DNA of 64,000 bases from Lachnospiraceae bacterium (GTDB lineage Bacteria > Bacillota > Clostridia > Lachnospirales > Lachnospiraceae): the NCBI GenBank assembly GCA_902363835.1, contig CABJBM010000002.1, positions 62,001 to 126,000 on the forward strand, in the 5' to 3' direction. A program made the position numbers and the translations under genes. Below the pieces are notes generated by a model that saw only the letters and a program-made list of their open reading frames with translations, was not told the origin of the DNA and made no database searches. The first letter of the stretch is position 1. The number at the start of each line of letters is the position of its first letter. This document shows positions 26,293 to 33,890 of this stretch, one piece after another.

Positions 26293-26344
26293 TTCCTCTT
26301 TATTGCCCATGTTTTCCGGGCATATGAATATGCCCACAGGATAT
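26293..26344 (-). repeat. 52-bp double-hairpin repeat, copy A2 (upstream of cysS)
   Basis: The second unit in direct tandem with A1. Hairpin 2 is intact (GCCC/GGGC); hairpin 1 is altered (ATCCTGTGGGCAT on the minus strand) and weaker. It begins 16 bases after the ispF stop codon. Confidence 0.8.
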
Positions 26345-26359
26345 TTTAATCGTTTTGTT

Positions 26360-26902
26360 TTATTTCCCGCAGCCTCCGCAGCAGCCTCCGCAGCCCCCTG
26401 CCATGATTTTGTCGTCATAACAGTAATCTTCCATGGAGGTCAGTAAGACTATGGCCTGAGAGGTTATTCCCTCTCCTTTTCCCGTAAAACCAAGGCCTTC
26501 CTCTGTAGTGGCTTTTACATTGACCTTTCCGTCGGGAAGTTTTAAAGCTTCCCCAATGTTTTTTGCCATCTCAGGGCGGTAGGTCAGAAGCTTTGGCTTT
26601 TGTGCAATGACGGTGGCATCGATATTTTCAATCACATATCCCTTTTCTTCCAAAAGTTCTCCTACACGCTTTAAAAGTTCAATGCTGGATACTCCTTTAT
26701 ATATGGGATCCGTATCCGGAAAATGTTCTCCGATATCTCCCAGAGCCGCCGCACCTAAAAGGGCATCCATGACTGCATGGACCAGCACATCTGCATCAGA
26801 ATGCCCCAAAAGTCCCTTTTCATAGGGAATCTTCACGCCGCCAAGGATCAAATCTCTTCCTTCTGCCAATTTATGCACATCGTATCCCTGTCCAATCCTC
26901 AT
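26360..26902 (-). CDS. ispF: 2-C-methyl-D-erythritol 2,4-cyclodiphosphate synthase with Cys-Gly tail
   Basis: A 180-residue enzyme of the MEP isoprenoid pathway. The zinc ligands are D8, H10 (GYDVHKL) and H42 ([14 protein letters not shown]), and the C-terminal core [16 protein letters not shown] is typical. The family is usually about 157 residues; here the core is followed by about 20 extra residues ending [14 protein letters not shown], a Cys-Gly tail. The ATG at 26902 has AGGAAAGGAAG in front. The longer open frame to 27046 merely reads through three repeat units and is not coding. Confidence 0.94.
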   Translation of the reverse strand: MRIGQGYDVHKLAEGRDLILGGVKIPYEKGLLGHSDADVLVHAVMDALLGAAALGDIGEHFPDTDPIYKGVSSIELLKRVGELLEEKGYVIENIDATVIAQKPKLLTYRPEMAKNIGEALKLPDGKVNVKATTEEGLGFTGKGEGITSQAIVLLTSMEDYCYDDKIMAGGCGGCCGGCGK

Positions 26903-26912
26903 AATTCTTCCT

Positions 26913-26964
26913 TTCCTCTTTCTTGCCCACGCTTTTTGGGCATAGTGGTATACCCGTAGGGTGT
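26913..26964 (-). repeat. 52-bp double-hairpin repeat, copy B1 (upstream of ispF)
   Basis: Nearest of three tandem units to ispF; its purine end runs into the ispF ribosome binding site. Hairpin 1 is ACCC-TAC-GGGT and hairpin 2 is TGCCCA-(7)-TGGGCA. It differs from B2 at one base. Confidence 0.88.
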
Positions 26965-27016
26965 TTCCTCTTTCTTGCCCACGCTTTTTGGGCATAGTGG
27001 TATACCCGCAGGGTGT
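26965..27016 (-). repeat. 52-bp double-hairpin repeat, copy B2 (upstream of ispF)
   Basis: Middle unit of the triple array, 51 of 52 bases identical to B1, which implies a recent duplication. Confidence 0.88.
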
Positions 27017-27067
27017 TTCTGATTTATCTCCCGCGCTTTCCGGCATAACAGGATACCCGCAGGGTGT
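27017..27067 (-). repeat. double-hairpin repeat, diverged copy B3 (51 bp)
   Basis: Third unit of the array. Hairpin 1 matches the consensus exactly; hairpin 2 is changed (ATGCCGGAAAGCGCGGGAG on the minus strand) and one base is missing. Confidence 0.75.
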
Positions 27068-27091
27068 TTCTTCTATATAACATGTCTATTT

Positions 27092-28018
27092 CTATACAAT
27101 CATGCGCAGCTTTCTGGCGATGCACCGAAGCTGCACGTCGTTTTGGCAAAAACAGCTCTCTCCATCTACATGAACTGCCATTGGACGGTCCATATGGATC
27201 ATCACTTCCTCACAGGAATAATACCTGATCCCCCTATTTAAGGACTTCTTTCCCATAAGCGAACGAAGAAGCACCGGAATCAGCTTTCTTTTTTTCCTGT
27301 TGCTCATAACACAGACAGACAACTGCCCATCCTCAAAATTTGCATCCGGGGCAAATTTAAACCCGCCGCCTTCGTAAGGGTGAATGTGGACGGATATAAA
27401 ATAAGCATTGCTGAATTCAATTTTTTGAACCCCGTTAAGGAGAATATAACCCTTTGAGGCCTTGGCAAGAATAAGCTGCCTGATTCCCGCCATAAGGTAA
27501 ATCAGCTTCCCAAGGCGCAGCTTATGAAGCAGTCCCTTTGACTTAGAATAAAGGATGCTATGGCAAACAGCCGCATCCATTCCAATCCCGGCACTGACCA
27601 GAAAACGGCGATGGGATATTTCCCCATCCCCATAGGACAAAACTCCATAATCCATAAGCTTATAGTATTTTGGATGCAGTATTTTCTTCAGGCACCGGAT
27701 CGGATTCTTTGGAAGCCTTAAGCTTCTTGCCAGATCATTACCGGATCCTGCAGGAATATACCCAAGGGTAATTGAACCGCAGAAGGAAATCCCATCCAGG
27801 ATTTCATTTACAGTTCCGTCTCCGCCTACCCCGATGATAACACTTGATTCCCTGCAGCCTTCCGTCAGCTCTCTGGCAAATCTCCTGGCATCTCCCGGCT
27901 TCTCCGTAAGAAATGCCTGATACTCCGCATTATAGGCTTTTAACATTCTTTCCACTTTTTTCCAAATGTTTCTTCCCCGTCCGCAGCGTGAGTTCGGGTT
28001 TACAATAAAATAGTACAT
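27092..28018 (-). CDS. diacylglycerol kinase family lipid kinase (YegS/DgkB type)
   Basis: A 308-residue soluble lipid kinase of the DAGK catalytic family. GVGGDGTVNEILDGI is the nucleotide-binding GGDG motif, GYIPAGSGNDLARSL the conserved second motif, and AGIGMDAAVCHSI follows. Such enzymes phosphorylate diacylglycerol or related lipids in membrane lipid turnover. GGAGG precedes the ATG. The C-terminal DAGK subdomain looks complete. It is followed on the same strand by the repeat array and ispF. Confidence 0.9.
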   Translation of the reverse strand: MYYFIVNPNSRCGRGRNIWKKVERMLKAYNAEYQAFLTEKPGDARRFARELTEGCRESSVIIGVGGDGTVNEILDGISFCGSITLGYIPAGSGNDLARSLRLPKNPIRCLKKILHPKYYKLMDYGVLSYGDGEISHRRFLVSAGIGMDAAVCHSILYSKSKGLLHKLRLGKLIYLMAGIRQLILAKASKGYILLNGVQKIEFSNAYFISVHIHPYEGGGFKFAPDANFEDGQLSVCVMSNRKKRKLIPVLLRSLMGKKSLNRGIRYYSCEEVMIHMDRPMAVHVDGESCFCQNDVQLRCIARKLRMIV

Positions 28019-28114
28019 GGAATCCCTCCACTTTTTGCTATTTGTTAGTATAACATAAAACAGGAGAAATGAATATAAAAATTATGGAAAAACCCATTGG
28101 CACTTATGCCTGAA

Positions 28115-28177
28115 CGAAAAAGAGCGGCTCTGCCCTGACTGATAGATCCAGCCAAGACAGCGGCGCCCTTTTTACAT
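28115..28177 (-). terminator. terminator after the GntR gene
   Basis: A long imperfect stem between AAAGAGCGGCTCTGCCCTGA and the complementary CAAGACAGCGGCGCCCTTT region, with T tracts on both sides (CTCTTTTTCG on the minus strand, CCCTTTTTAC on the plus strand). It lies just past the gntR stop. Confidence 0.6.
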
Positions 28178-28198
28178 TTCTGTTTTAATCCCGTTTTT

Positions 28199-28834
28199 TT
28201 ATAATATCTCATGCTTAAATGATTCCACATCATCAATCAAAATCGCCTTTGCCAGCTCCAAATCTCCGGACTCAATGGCAGCTACCAGATGGACATGGTT
28301 GCTTCCATCGGAAACCTTGCTTTCATTCCATAGCTTTGTAAAATACTGGTTGGATATCCTGGTACAGGTATTCATGGCATCTGCCAGTGACTTCTGTATA
28401 TAACCGTTTCCACAATAGCTGCACAATGTTCTGTGAAAAAGATTATTGGCTTCCCAGTGTATCTTTGAGTCCCTGGTATCAATAAGCCGTACCGCATCTT
28501 CGTTTTGACGCTTCAATTCATCAATCTGTTCTTTGGTAAGGCGGAAAAAACATAACTCCAGAGCGCCCAATTCAATCACTTTCCTGTATTCTATAATCTC
28601 CATAATCTGGCTTGGAAGTATCGCAGTAAGCTGGTAGCCGAATCTTGGAATATTATTCAGCACCTCTTCGCTGCACAGCTGTACCAGGGCTTCTCTCACC
28701 GGAGTCTTGCTGACCCCGTATTTTTCCATGATTGTTCTTTCATTAATAATATCATTTGCCTGGTAGACGCCATCCAGGATATCTTTCATTATGCCCTCGT
28801 ACACCTGGTTTTTTATAGATTGGCCCTGCATCAT
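28199..28834 (-). CDS. GntR family regulator (FadR/FCD type)
   Basis: A 211-residue transcription factor. Residues about 8-70 are a winged HTH with NERTIMEKYGVSKTPVREALVQL; residues about 80-205 are an all-helical FCD ligand domain with ELCFFRLTKEQIDEL and HRTLCSYCGNGYI, whose His residues usually bind a metal and a carboxylate ligand. It is the last gene after the two ABC permeases, and probably senses the imported compound or a derivative and controls the operon promoter near 33172. Confidence 0.88.
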   Translation of the reverse strand: MMQGQSIKNQVYEGIMKDILDGVYQANDIINERTIMEKYGVSKTPVREALVQLCSEEVLNNIPRFGYQLTAILPSQIMEIIEYRKVIELGALELCFFRLTKEQIDELKRQNEDAVRLIDTRDSKIHWEANNLFHRTLCSYCGNGYIQKSLADAMNTCTRISNQYFTKLWNESKVSDGSNHVHLVAAIESGDLELAKAILIDDVESFKHEIL

Positions 28835-28857
28835 GTTTCCCCTTTTTCTTTTTGTTA

Positions 28858-29697
28858 TTAGCCTTTTACAGCCCCTGCCATCATTCCAGCTTTCTGAAAT
28901 GTCTGCAATATTAAATATAACACAATTATTGGAATAATTACAAGTGTTGTGCCTGAAAGAATTACAGGCCAGGGCGTTGAAAGCCCCTCACTGACAGGCA
29001 GAAGTGAAATGGTGACCATCAGCGTATATTTCGCCTGTTTTCTTAAGAACAGCAAAGGCCAGAAAAAGTCATTCCATCTGGCAATCAAGGTTACGGATGC
29101 CCAGGAAGCAAGAGCCGGCTTAATAACCGGCAGGATGATCCGCCGAAAGATTCCAAAATCCTTACATCCGTCTATTTTCGCCGCCTCAATCAGTTCATCG
29201 GGCACGTCGCTTATATACTGGTGCATATAGAAAATGCCTACAGCTGTAGCGATCCTTGGAACCACCAGGGACCACAGGCTGTTAATCAGATTCAGTTTCT
29301 TCATGATCACAAACAAGGGAACAGCCCCTACCTCCGGCGGAACCAGCATGGTTGCAATCACAAAATAAAACAGGAAATTTCTTCCCGGAAACTTGTACTT
29401 TGCAAAGGCAAATCCTGCAAGGGAACAGAAGAATAAGGAAGTCACAGTCCCCATAACTGTGGTAAACACACTGTTAAAAAAGTTGGAAGCAACAGGTATC
29501 ATGGAAAACAGCTTGTTAAAGTTGCTGAACGTGGGATTTGCAATCCAAATGGACTGAAACCCGCTGATGCTTTCTGAAGTTGGCTTAATGGAAATCAGGC
29601 ACATCCATAAAATAGGAAGAATGCAGATCAAAGAGATTATGATTAACGCCCCATGAACCACAAAGGATGCCAGATTTTTTTTATTCGTATATCCCAT
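28858..29697 (-). CDS. carbohydrate ABC transporter permease (MalG type)
   Basis: A 279-residue inner membrane permease with six membrane segments. The EAA loop that contacts the ATPase is EAAKIDGCKDFGIFRRIILP followed by PVIKPA. GGAGGAAAAGATT is in front of the ATG. It follows the partner permease by 12 bases. No ATPase gene is present in this operon, so it must share an MsmK-type ATPase encoded elsewhere, as is usual for this class. Confidence 0.92.
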   Translation of the reverse strand: MGYTNKKNLASFVVHGALIIISLICILPILWMCLISIKPTSESISGFQSIWIANPTFSNFNKLFSMIPVASNFFNSVFTTVMGTVTSLFFCSLAGFAFAKYKFPGRNFLFYFVIATMLVPPEVGAVPLFVIMKKLNLINSLWSLVVPRIATAVGIFYMHQYISDVPDELIEAAKIDGCKDFGIFRRIILPVIKPALASWASVTLIARWNDFFWPLLFLRKQAKYTLMVTISLLPVSEGLSTPWPVILSGTTLVIIPIIVLYLILQTFQKAGMMAGAVKG

Positions 29698-29709
29698 AAT
29701 CTTTTCCTC

Positions 29710-30579
29710 CTATAATTCTCCCTGTCTTTTTTTCACTGTCATCTGCACCATGGAAAGAACAGCCAGTATCACAATCAGGATTACGCCAATGGCAGATGCA
29801 TAACCCATATTGAAAATATTAAATCCAGATTCATACATATACTGGAACAAGGATGTATTGGACGTACCCGGCCCAGGCAAAATATAGGATTCATTAAAAA
29901 TCTTCCAGCTGTCCACGGTAAGGGTAATGGAGCAGAAAAACAGAATATTGCTCAGGGAGGGCAGAGTAATATAAAAAAACTGTTTCCATTTATTGGCCCC
30001 ATCCACAGTGGCTGCTTCATAGTAATCCCTGGGTATGTTTAACAGACCGGAAAATACGATCATGGTGAACCAGGGGGTATTTCTCCACACGTTCAGCATG
30101 ATAACCGGAATCCTGGAATACTTGGTGCTGGTGAGCCAGGGAACCTTTCCCAGTCCAAGGGAAACCAGCAGTTCATTAAACAGTCCCACATTCTCATCAA
30201 AAAGCATTCTGAATATCAATCCCATTGCAATGGCCGCACAAATATTTGGCAGGAATGTAACTGTCCTGAAAAATGCTTTTCCTTTGAGCAGATCGGAATT
30301 TAACAGGCTTGCAATGAGCACAGACAGCACCAGTATGAATAAAAGACCTGTAATCCAGTATTCTACGGTATTCCCCAGAGCATCCCAGAACATATTGTCA
30401 ATCAGCAGCTTCTTATAGTTTCCAAACCCGCAAAACTTGGGCGCCCCTATTCCCTTCCAGCTGGTAAGGCTGATGTAAAAGGTCCAGATTGCAGGGATCA
30501 GCTGGAATACAAGAAACAACAGGAAAAATGGCAGTATGAACAGATAGGGAGCTTTATATTTATTCAATGTCTTAAGCAT
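29710..30579 (-). CDS. carbohydrate ABC transporter permease (MalF/UgpA type)
   Basis: A 289-residue permease with six membrane segments and the EAA motif YYEAATVDGANKWKQFFYITLP. The ATG at 30579 is chosen because GTGAGGAGAAATC in front contains its ribosome binding site; a GTG start at 30594 would include it. It pairs with the MalG-type permease just downstream. Two stem-loops separate it from the binding-protein gene. Confidence 0.92.
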   Translation of the reverse strand: MLKTLNKYKAPYLFILPFFLLFLVFQLIPAIWTFYISLTSWKGIGAPKFCGFGNYKKLLIDNMFWDALGNTVEYWITGLLFILVLSVLIASLLNSDLLKGKAFFRTVTFLPNICAAIAMGLIFRMLFDENVGLFNELLVSLGLGKVPWLTSTKYSRIPVIMLNVWRNTPWFTMIVFSGLLNIPRDYYEAATVDGANKWKQFFYITLPSLSNILFFCSITLTVDSWKIFNESYILPGPGTSNTSLFQYMYESGFNIFNMGYASAIGVILIVILAVLSMVQMTVKKRQGEL

Positions 30580-30601
30580 ATGATTTCTCCTCACATTTTA
30601 C

Positions 30602-30638
30602 AACTAAGAAAGAGACTCTTTGGGCGTTTTTCTTAGTT
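30602..30638 (-). other. intercistronic stem-loop before the MalF-type permease gene
   Basis: AACTAAGAAA (30602-30611) pairs with TTTCTTAGTT (30629-30638), with an AAAGAG/CTCTTT inner repeat. It lies about 20 bases before the permease start and may modulate its translation or mRNA stability. Confidence 0.5.
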
Positions 30639-30701
30639 AAGGCGGCATTTTCCGAATGAATGTGCAAGCATATTCCTTCGGTTCATTGCTGGCGCAAATA
30701 C

Positions 30702-30726
30702 AAGGGGAAGGCAGTTCCTTCCCCTT
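30702..30726 (-). other. stem-loop after the binding-protein gene
   Basis: AAGGGGAAGG pairs perfectly with CCTTCCCCTT around a 5-base loop, starting 13 bases past the stop. No T run follows, so it probably stabilises the binding-protein mRNA and lets a fraction of transcripts continue. Confidence 0.65.
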
Positions 30727-30739
30727 ATAAAGTTGCTTG

Positions 30740-32158
30740 CTACTTGATGATTTCCGCCTGGCCGATTTTAGCCTTTAAGTTCTTATCCATGTTGGCAATG
30801 GCCTGATCCATGGTCTGGTTGCCTGCCACGTAATTCTCAAGTTCCGCCGAAATAATTCCATCCGCCTCTGCATCCTGAGGTGTGACAACCAGATTGGTTG
30901 CGCCGTTCTCCAGACACTTGCCCTCCATCTCCCGGAAGGACATGCCGCCATAGAAACTGGAAGGCTCTTTCCAGAAGTCATCCTGAAGCATTTCCAGGGA
31001 AATAGGGTTGGCATATGGAGCATTCTGGGACTCCATGGATTTTACCCATGTATTCCTGGACTGGGTATCAAAGGTAAAATCTTTCCAAAGCTGCTCTAAA
31101 AGTCCGGCATATACATTATCACCTTTGTTTACGATACAGAAATAAGAAGATACGGGAGCCCCTGCCTTTCCAACGCCTTCAAATACAGGGGAAGACATAA
31201 CCCCCCACTGTCCTGCAGTCGCCTGGCAGTTCTTTCTCATAAATTCATCCCAGAAAGCACCGATATAGAAGGTTGCCACTTTCTGCCCGTTGATTGCATC
31301 ATATAATGCAGGCTCCATGATTTCAGATTTTAACAGCAGTCCTTCTGAATATAAGGTGTCCAAAGTTCCCAAGGCCAGCTTTGTTCCTTCATCTTCTCCT
31401 ATTACAATACTGCCGTTTTCATCCCAGATTCTTCCGTTGGCCTGAGGCATAAGGCCTCTTCTTCCCCAGTATCTCCAGGTCTTGCTGCTGGGGCTGATGT
31501 AGGATAAATACACCTCGCCATTGCTCTTTTCCTTTAACAGGCGTCCTGCTTCCACATAACCGTCAAAGGTTTCCATCATAGCCGGATCCACACCGTATTT
31601 TTCAAAAATGTCCTTGTTATAGAACAATACGTTAGGGCGTACAGATTCCGGAAGTCCGTAAATCTTACCGTTTAATGTAGCATCATTAGCAGCGCCTTCC
31701 ACCATCTTATCCATGTATGGCTTTAAGAAGTCTGTCTCATCCTTTAGTATCCCTGCCTGAGAAAGGTCCATGATGTTCACCGGGTCTAAATATGTAGCAT
31801 CAGGAAGGTCGTCGTCTGCTCCTGCCAGCGCAGTCATGGTGATCTTTTCACGGCTCTGGGCATGTCCTTCTGTCTGCACAATCTCAATCTTTACGTCCGG
31901 AGCAATATCTTTGTGGTCAGCCAGCCAGGCATCATAGTACTCCTGAAGATACTGGGGCTGGCCTGTGCCGTAAATGGTGATGGTGCCTGCCGGATAAACG
32001 GTTTTATCCTCAGCCTTACTTTCCTCCTTGTCTGCTGTCTGTGTGCTGCTGCCTGCGGATGCCGTTGTGCTTTCTGTGCCGGCATTGTTTCCCCCACAAC
32101 CTGCAATCATGCCTGCTGTCATCATTGCTGCTAAAAGGCTTGCTACTGTTCTTTTCAT
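30740..32158 (-). CDS. extracellular solute-binding lipoprotein (sugar ABC importer)
   Basis: A 472-residue binding protein. The signal ends in the lipobox MIAGC with the lipidated Cys at residue 21, followed by a Ser/Thr/Gly/Lys-rich linker and the family 1 fold (ITIYGTGQPQYLQEYYDAW onward; GLPESVRPNVLFYNKDIFEKYG is typical). AGAGGAGGAG is in front of the ATG. It lies 17 bases after the URO-D gene and before two permeases. The ligand cannot be read from sequence; family members bind oligosaccharides or glycosides. Confidence 0.92.
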   Translation of the reverse strand: MKRTVASLLAAMMTAGMIAGCGGNNAGTESTTASAGSSTQTADKEESKAEDKTVYPAGTITIYGTGQPQYLQEYYDAWLADHKDIAPDVKIEIVQTEGHAQSREKITMTALAGADDDLPDATYLDPVNIMDLSQAGILKDETDFLKPYMDKMVEGAANDATLNGKIYGLPESVRPNVLFYNKDIFEKYGVDPAMMETFDGYVEAGRLLKEKSNGEVYLSYISPSSKTWRYWGRRGLMPQANGRIWDENGSIVIGEDEGTKLALGTLDTLYSEGLLLKSEIMEPALYDAINGQKVATFYIGAFWDEFMRKNCQATAGQWGVMSSPVFEGVGKAGAPVSSYFCIVNKGDNVYAGLLEQLWKDFTFDTQSRNTWVKSMESQNAPYANPISLEMLQDDFWKEPSSFYGGMSFREMEGKCLENGATNLVVTPQDAEADGIISAELENYVAGNQTMDQAIANMDKNLKAKIGQAEIIK

Positions 32159-32175
32159 TTTTTCTCCTCCTCTTA

Positions 32176-33135
32176 TTACATCTCTCTTGCCGCTTCTGCG
32201 ATTGCACGGATCCTGTCATAAGGAATTTCCGTAGGAAGTGTGCAGTCAGCGCCAAGGATAAATGATGTTTTTCCATAATCACGAATTACTTTTTTTGCTT
32301 CTGCTTTCAGTTCATCTATGGTCCCTTCTACCATGACTCCGCTTCTGTTGGCAAGTCCGCCCATAACGGTTATGCCTTTGAAAAGCCTTTTCCCCTCTTC
32401 AAGTCTGAAATCTGTTTCATAAATGCCCCAGTTTACCACATCAGCCAGACCGTTGTAGGATTCGTATCTCTTCATATTTAAATTATTTTTGCACATATGA
32501 AGGAAATTAATACCTCCTGCTTCTTTGGAAGCTGTTAATATCTCCTTGTCAAAAGGCTCTATCACCTCTGAAAACTCTTCATCCGTAAAGTAATGCTTCT
32601 CCCCGCCTAATGCTGCGTAATAAATTCCATCCAGCCCCAGTTCCTTATATTTTACTGCCAGCTGGCACATGCCGTCTGCAATTCTTTTAAATGCTTCCAG
32701 AACCGGCTGCTTATTCTCCCTGATATGAGCACAAAACAATTTTCTTACCCTCTCATAACCATAACGCGCTTCAATGGGATGAATGGCGGATGCACAAATG
32801 CCGTGAAGCGTGCCCAGGGAGAATGCATCAGGATCTGCCTTGTCCATGATTCTCTTTACCATTTCAATCTGGCTTTTCATGAAGGCATCATTTAAGGAAT
32901 AGTCCGGTATTTTATTCCAGTCCTCAGGAGTCCTGATGTCCCCTACATCAGGAACCAGATTCTCATTCATGATCTTAATAATATCCGTATCTGTCTGACG
33001 GAAAAATTCAAGATGGGACTCTGCTCCTTTCTCCCCTTTTGCTTCGCTTTCCGGAAAATGCAGCGAAAATCCGGTAGGCACATAATCCACCTCTTTTCCC
33101 TGGATCGCTGCCAAAACCCGCTCTCTCTTTGTCAT
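32176..33135 (-). CDS. URO-D family methyltransferase (MtaA/CmuA-like)
   Basis: A 319-residue member of the uroporphyrinogen decarboxylase superfamily. It has HMCKN (HxC) in FLHMCKNNLNMKRY and a later cysteine in ILGADCTLPTEIPYDRI; this His-Cys-Cys set is the zinc site of methyltransferases such as MtaA and CmuA, not the heme enzyme HemE. The ATG at 33135 fits AAAGGAG eight bases upstream. It is the first gene of the ABC-importer operon, so it may act on a methylated imported compound. No corrinoid protein is encoded beside it. Confidence 0.82.
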   Translation of the reverse strand: MTKRERVLAAIQGKEVDYVPTGFSLHFPESEAKGEKGAESHLEFFRQTDTDIIKIMNENLVPDVGDIRTPEDWNKIPDYSLNDAFMKSQIEMVKRIMDKADPDAFSLGTLHGICASAIHPIEARYGYERVRKLFCAHIRENKQPVLEAFKRIADGMCQLAVKYKELGLDGIYYAALGGEKHYFTDEEFSEVIEPFDKEILTASKEAGGINFLHMCKNNLNMKRYESYNGLADVVNWGIYETDFRLEEGKRLFKGITVMGGLANRSGVMVEGTIDELKAEAKKVIRDYGKTSFILGADCTLPTEIPYDRIRAIAEAAREM

Positions 33136-33171
33136 AACCATATCTCCTTTGCTCTTCTGTTTATACCACTG

Positions 33172-33200
33172 ATATTATCACTGTTATTATCAATTGTCAA
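33172..33200 (-). promoter_or_regulatory. promoter of the URO-D/ABC importer operon with GATAATA repeats
   Basis: On the minus strand TTGACA (33195-33200), 17 bases, then TAATAT (33172-33177). The spacer and -10 carry two direct GATAATA copies, 12 bases apart, within an imperfect TGATA...TATCA palindrome, a possible GntR operator. The remaining AT-rich stretch to 33408 holds no gene that I can see. Confidence 0.6.
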
Positions 33201-33401
33201 TATGGCTACCGTCAATTTTTATACTTTTTTTGATATATATATTTTATTTTGTGCACTTTGTCTTTATATACAGATTCCCTGCAATAGGAACATTTATTTT
33301 TCTTTACAATGTTACCCTTCATTACAATCCTGAGATTGAAACAATTCCATAATTTTTCTTTTTAACCCCATGAAGTATTCCTGGTTTTATATTGAAACGC
33401 A

Positions 33402-33434
33402 CAAAAAAAGACATCTGTTATATAACAGATGTCT
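33402..33434 (-). terminator. terminator of the tRNA-Val/tRNA-Met unit
   Basis: AGACATCTGTTA pairs with its exact complement (33409-33434) and is followed on the minus strand by seven T. It sits 7 bases beyond the tRNA-Met 3' end. Confidence 0.88.
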
Positions 33435-33441
33435 CAAAAAA

Positions 33442-33515
33442 TAGCGGAAGGGAGATTCGAACTCTCGACACCACGGGTATGAACCGTGTGCTCTGGCCAA
33501 CTGAGCTATTCCGCC
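33442..33515 (-). tRNA. tRNA-Met (CAT anticodon, elongator type)
   Basis: A 74-base cloverleaf with acceptor GGCGGAA opposite TTCCGCT (G1-U72 wobble, A73), D arm GCTCAGTTGGCCAGAGC, anticodon stem CACGG/CCGTG around TTCATAC, and T loop TTCGAAT. The lack of three G-C pairs under the anticodon loop points to the elongator rather than the initiator. One A-C mismatch lies in the T stem. Confidence 0.92.
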
Positions 33516-33551
33516 ATATTCAATTAAATGGATAAGCAATTCACTTATCAA

Positions 33552-33624
33552 TGGGACCTACAGGGCTCGAACCTGTGACTCTCTGCTTGTAAGGCAGATG
33601 CTCTCCCAGCTGAGCTAAGATCCC
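33552..33624 (-). tRNA. tRNA-Val (TAC anticodon)
   Basis: A 73-base cloverleaf with acceptor GGGATCT/AGGTCCC, D arm GCTCAGCTGGGAGAGC, anticodon stem TCTGC/GCAGA around CTTACAA and T loop TTCGAGC. It is transcribed before tRNA-Met from the same promoter. Confidence 0.95.
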
Positions 33625-33680
33625 AGTGCTTGTCTTGGTCAGGAGCGCTTTATTTTTCTCTTGTTCCCGACTGCTACATT

Positions 33681-33709
33681 AGTATAATATTAATTGTATT
33701 AATTGTCAA
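33681..33709 (-). promoter_or_regulatory. sigma-A promoter of the tRNA-Val/tRNA-Met unit
   Basis: On the minus strand TTGACA (33704-33709), exactly 17 bases, then TATACT (33681-33686). The first tRNA begins about 57 bases downstream of the -10. Confidence 0.85.
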
Positions 33710-33890
33710 CACTTTTTTGTCAATTTTTTTCATTTTTTCCTGTTCCCCTGTTTAAGCCTGATTTTTCCAGGGTTTCCGCCATTTTTGTATGCTGGTGAGT
33801 CAATGAGATATTCCTGAATCACCGGTTGATGCCTGATAAAATGGGCAAACTGTTCACAAACTCAGTGTGGAAAAATGTTTTCTTCCCCCT

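Noticed and set aside
26230..26359. T-box or riboswitch upstream of cysS
   Set aside because: The gap is fully accounted for by two 52-bp repeat units; no T-box sequence is present.
26903..27046. N-terminal extension of IspF through the repeat array
   Set aside because: The extension is just the translated repeats; the unit length (52) is not a multiple of three and a good ribosome binding site precedes the ATG at 26902.
26913..27067. Three tandem repeats resembling a CRISPR array
   Set aside because: The units abut without unique spacers, have internal hairpins and lie before a gene; no cas gene is nearby.
28045..28236. 63-residue open frame on the minus strand
   Set aside because: It overlaps a terminator and the gntR 3' end and has no ribosome binding site.
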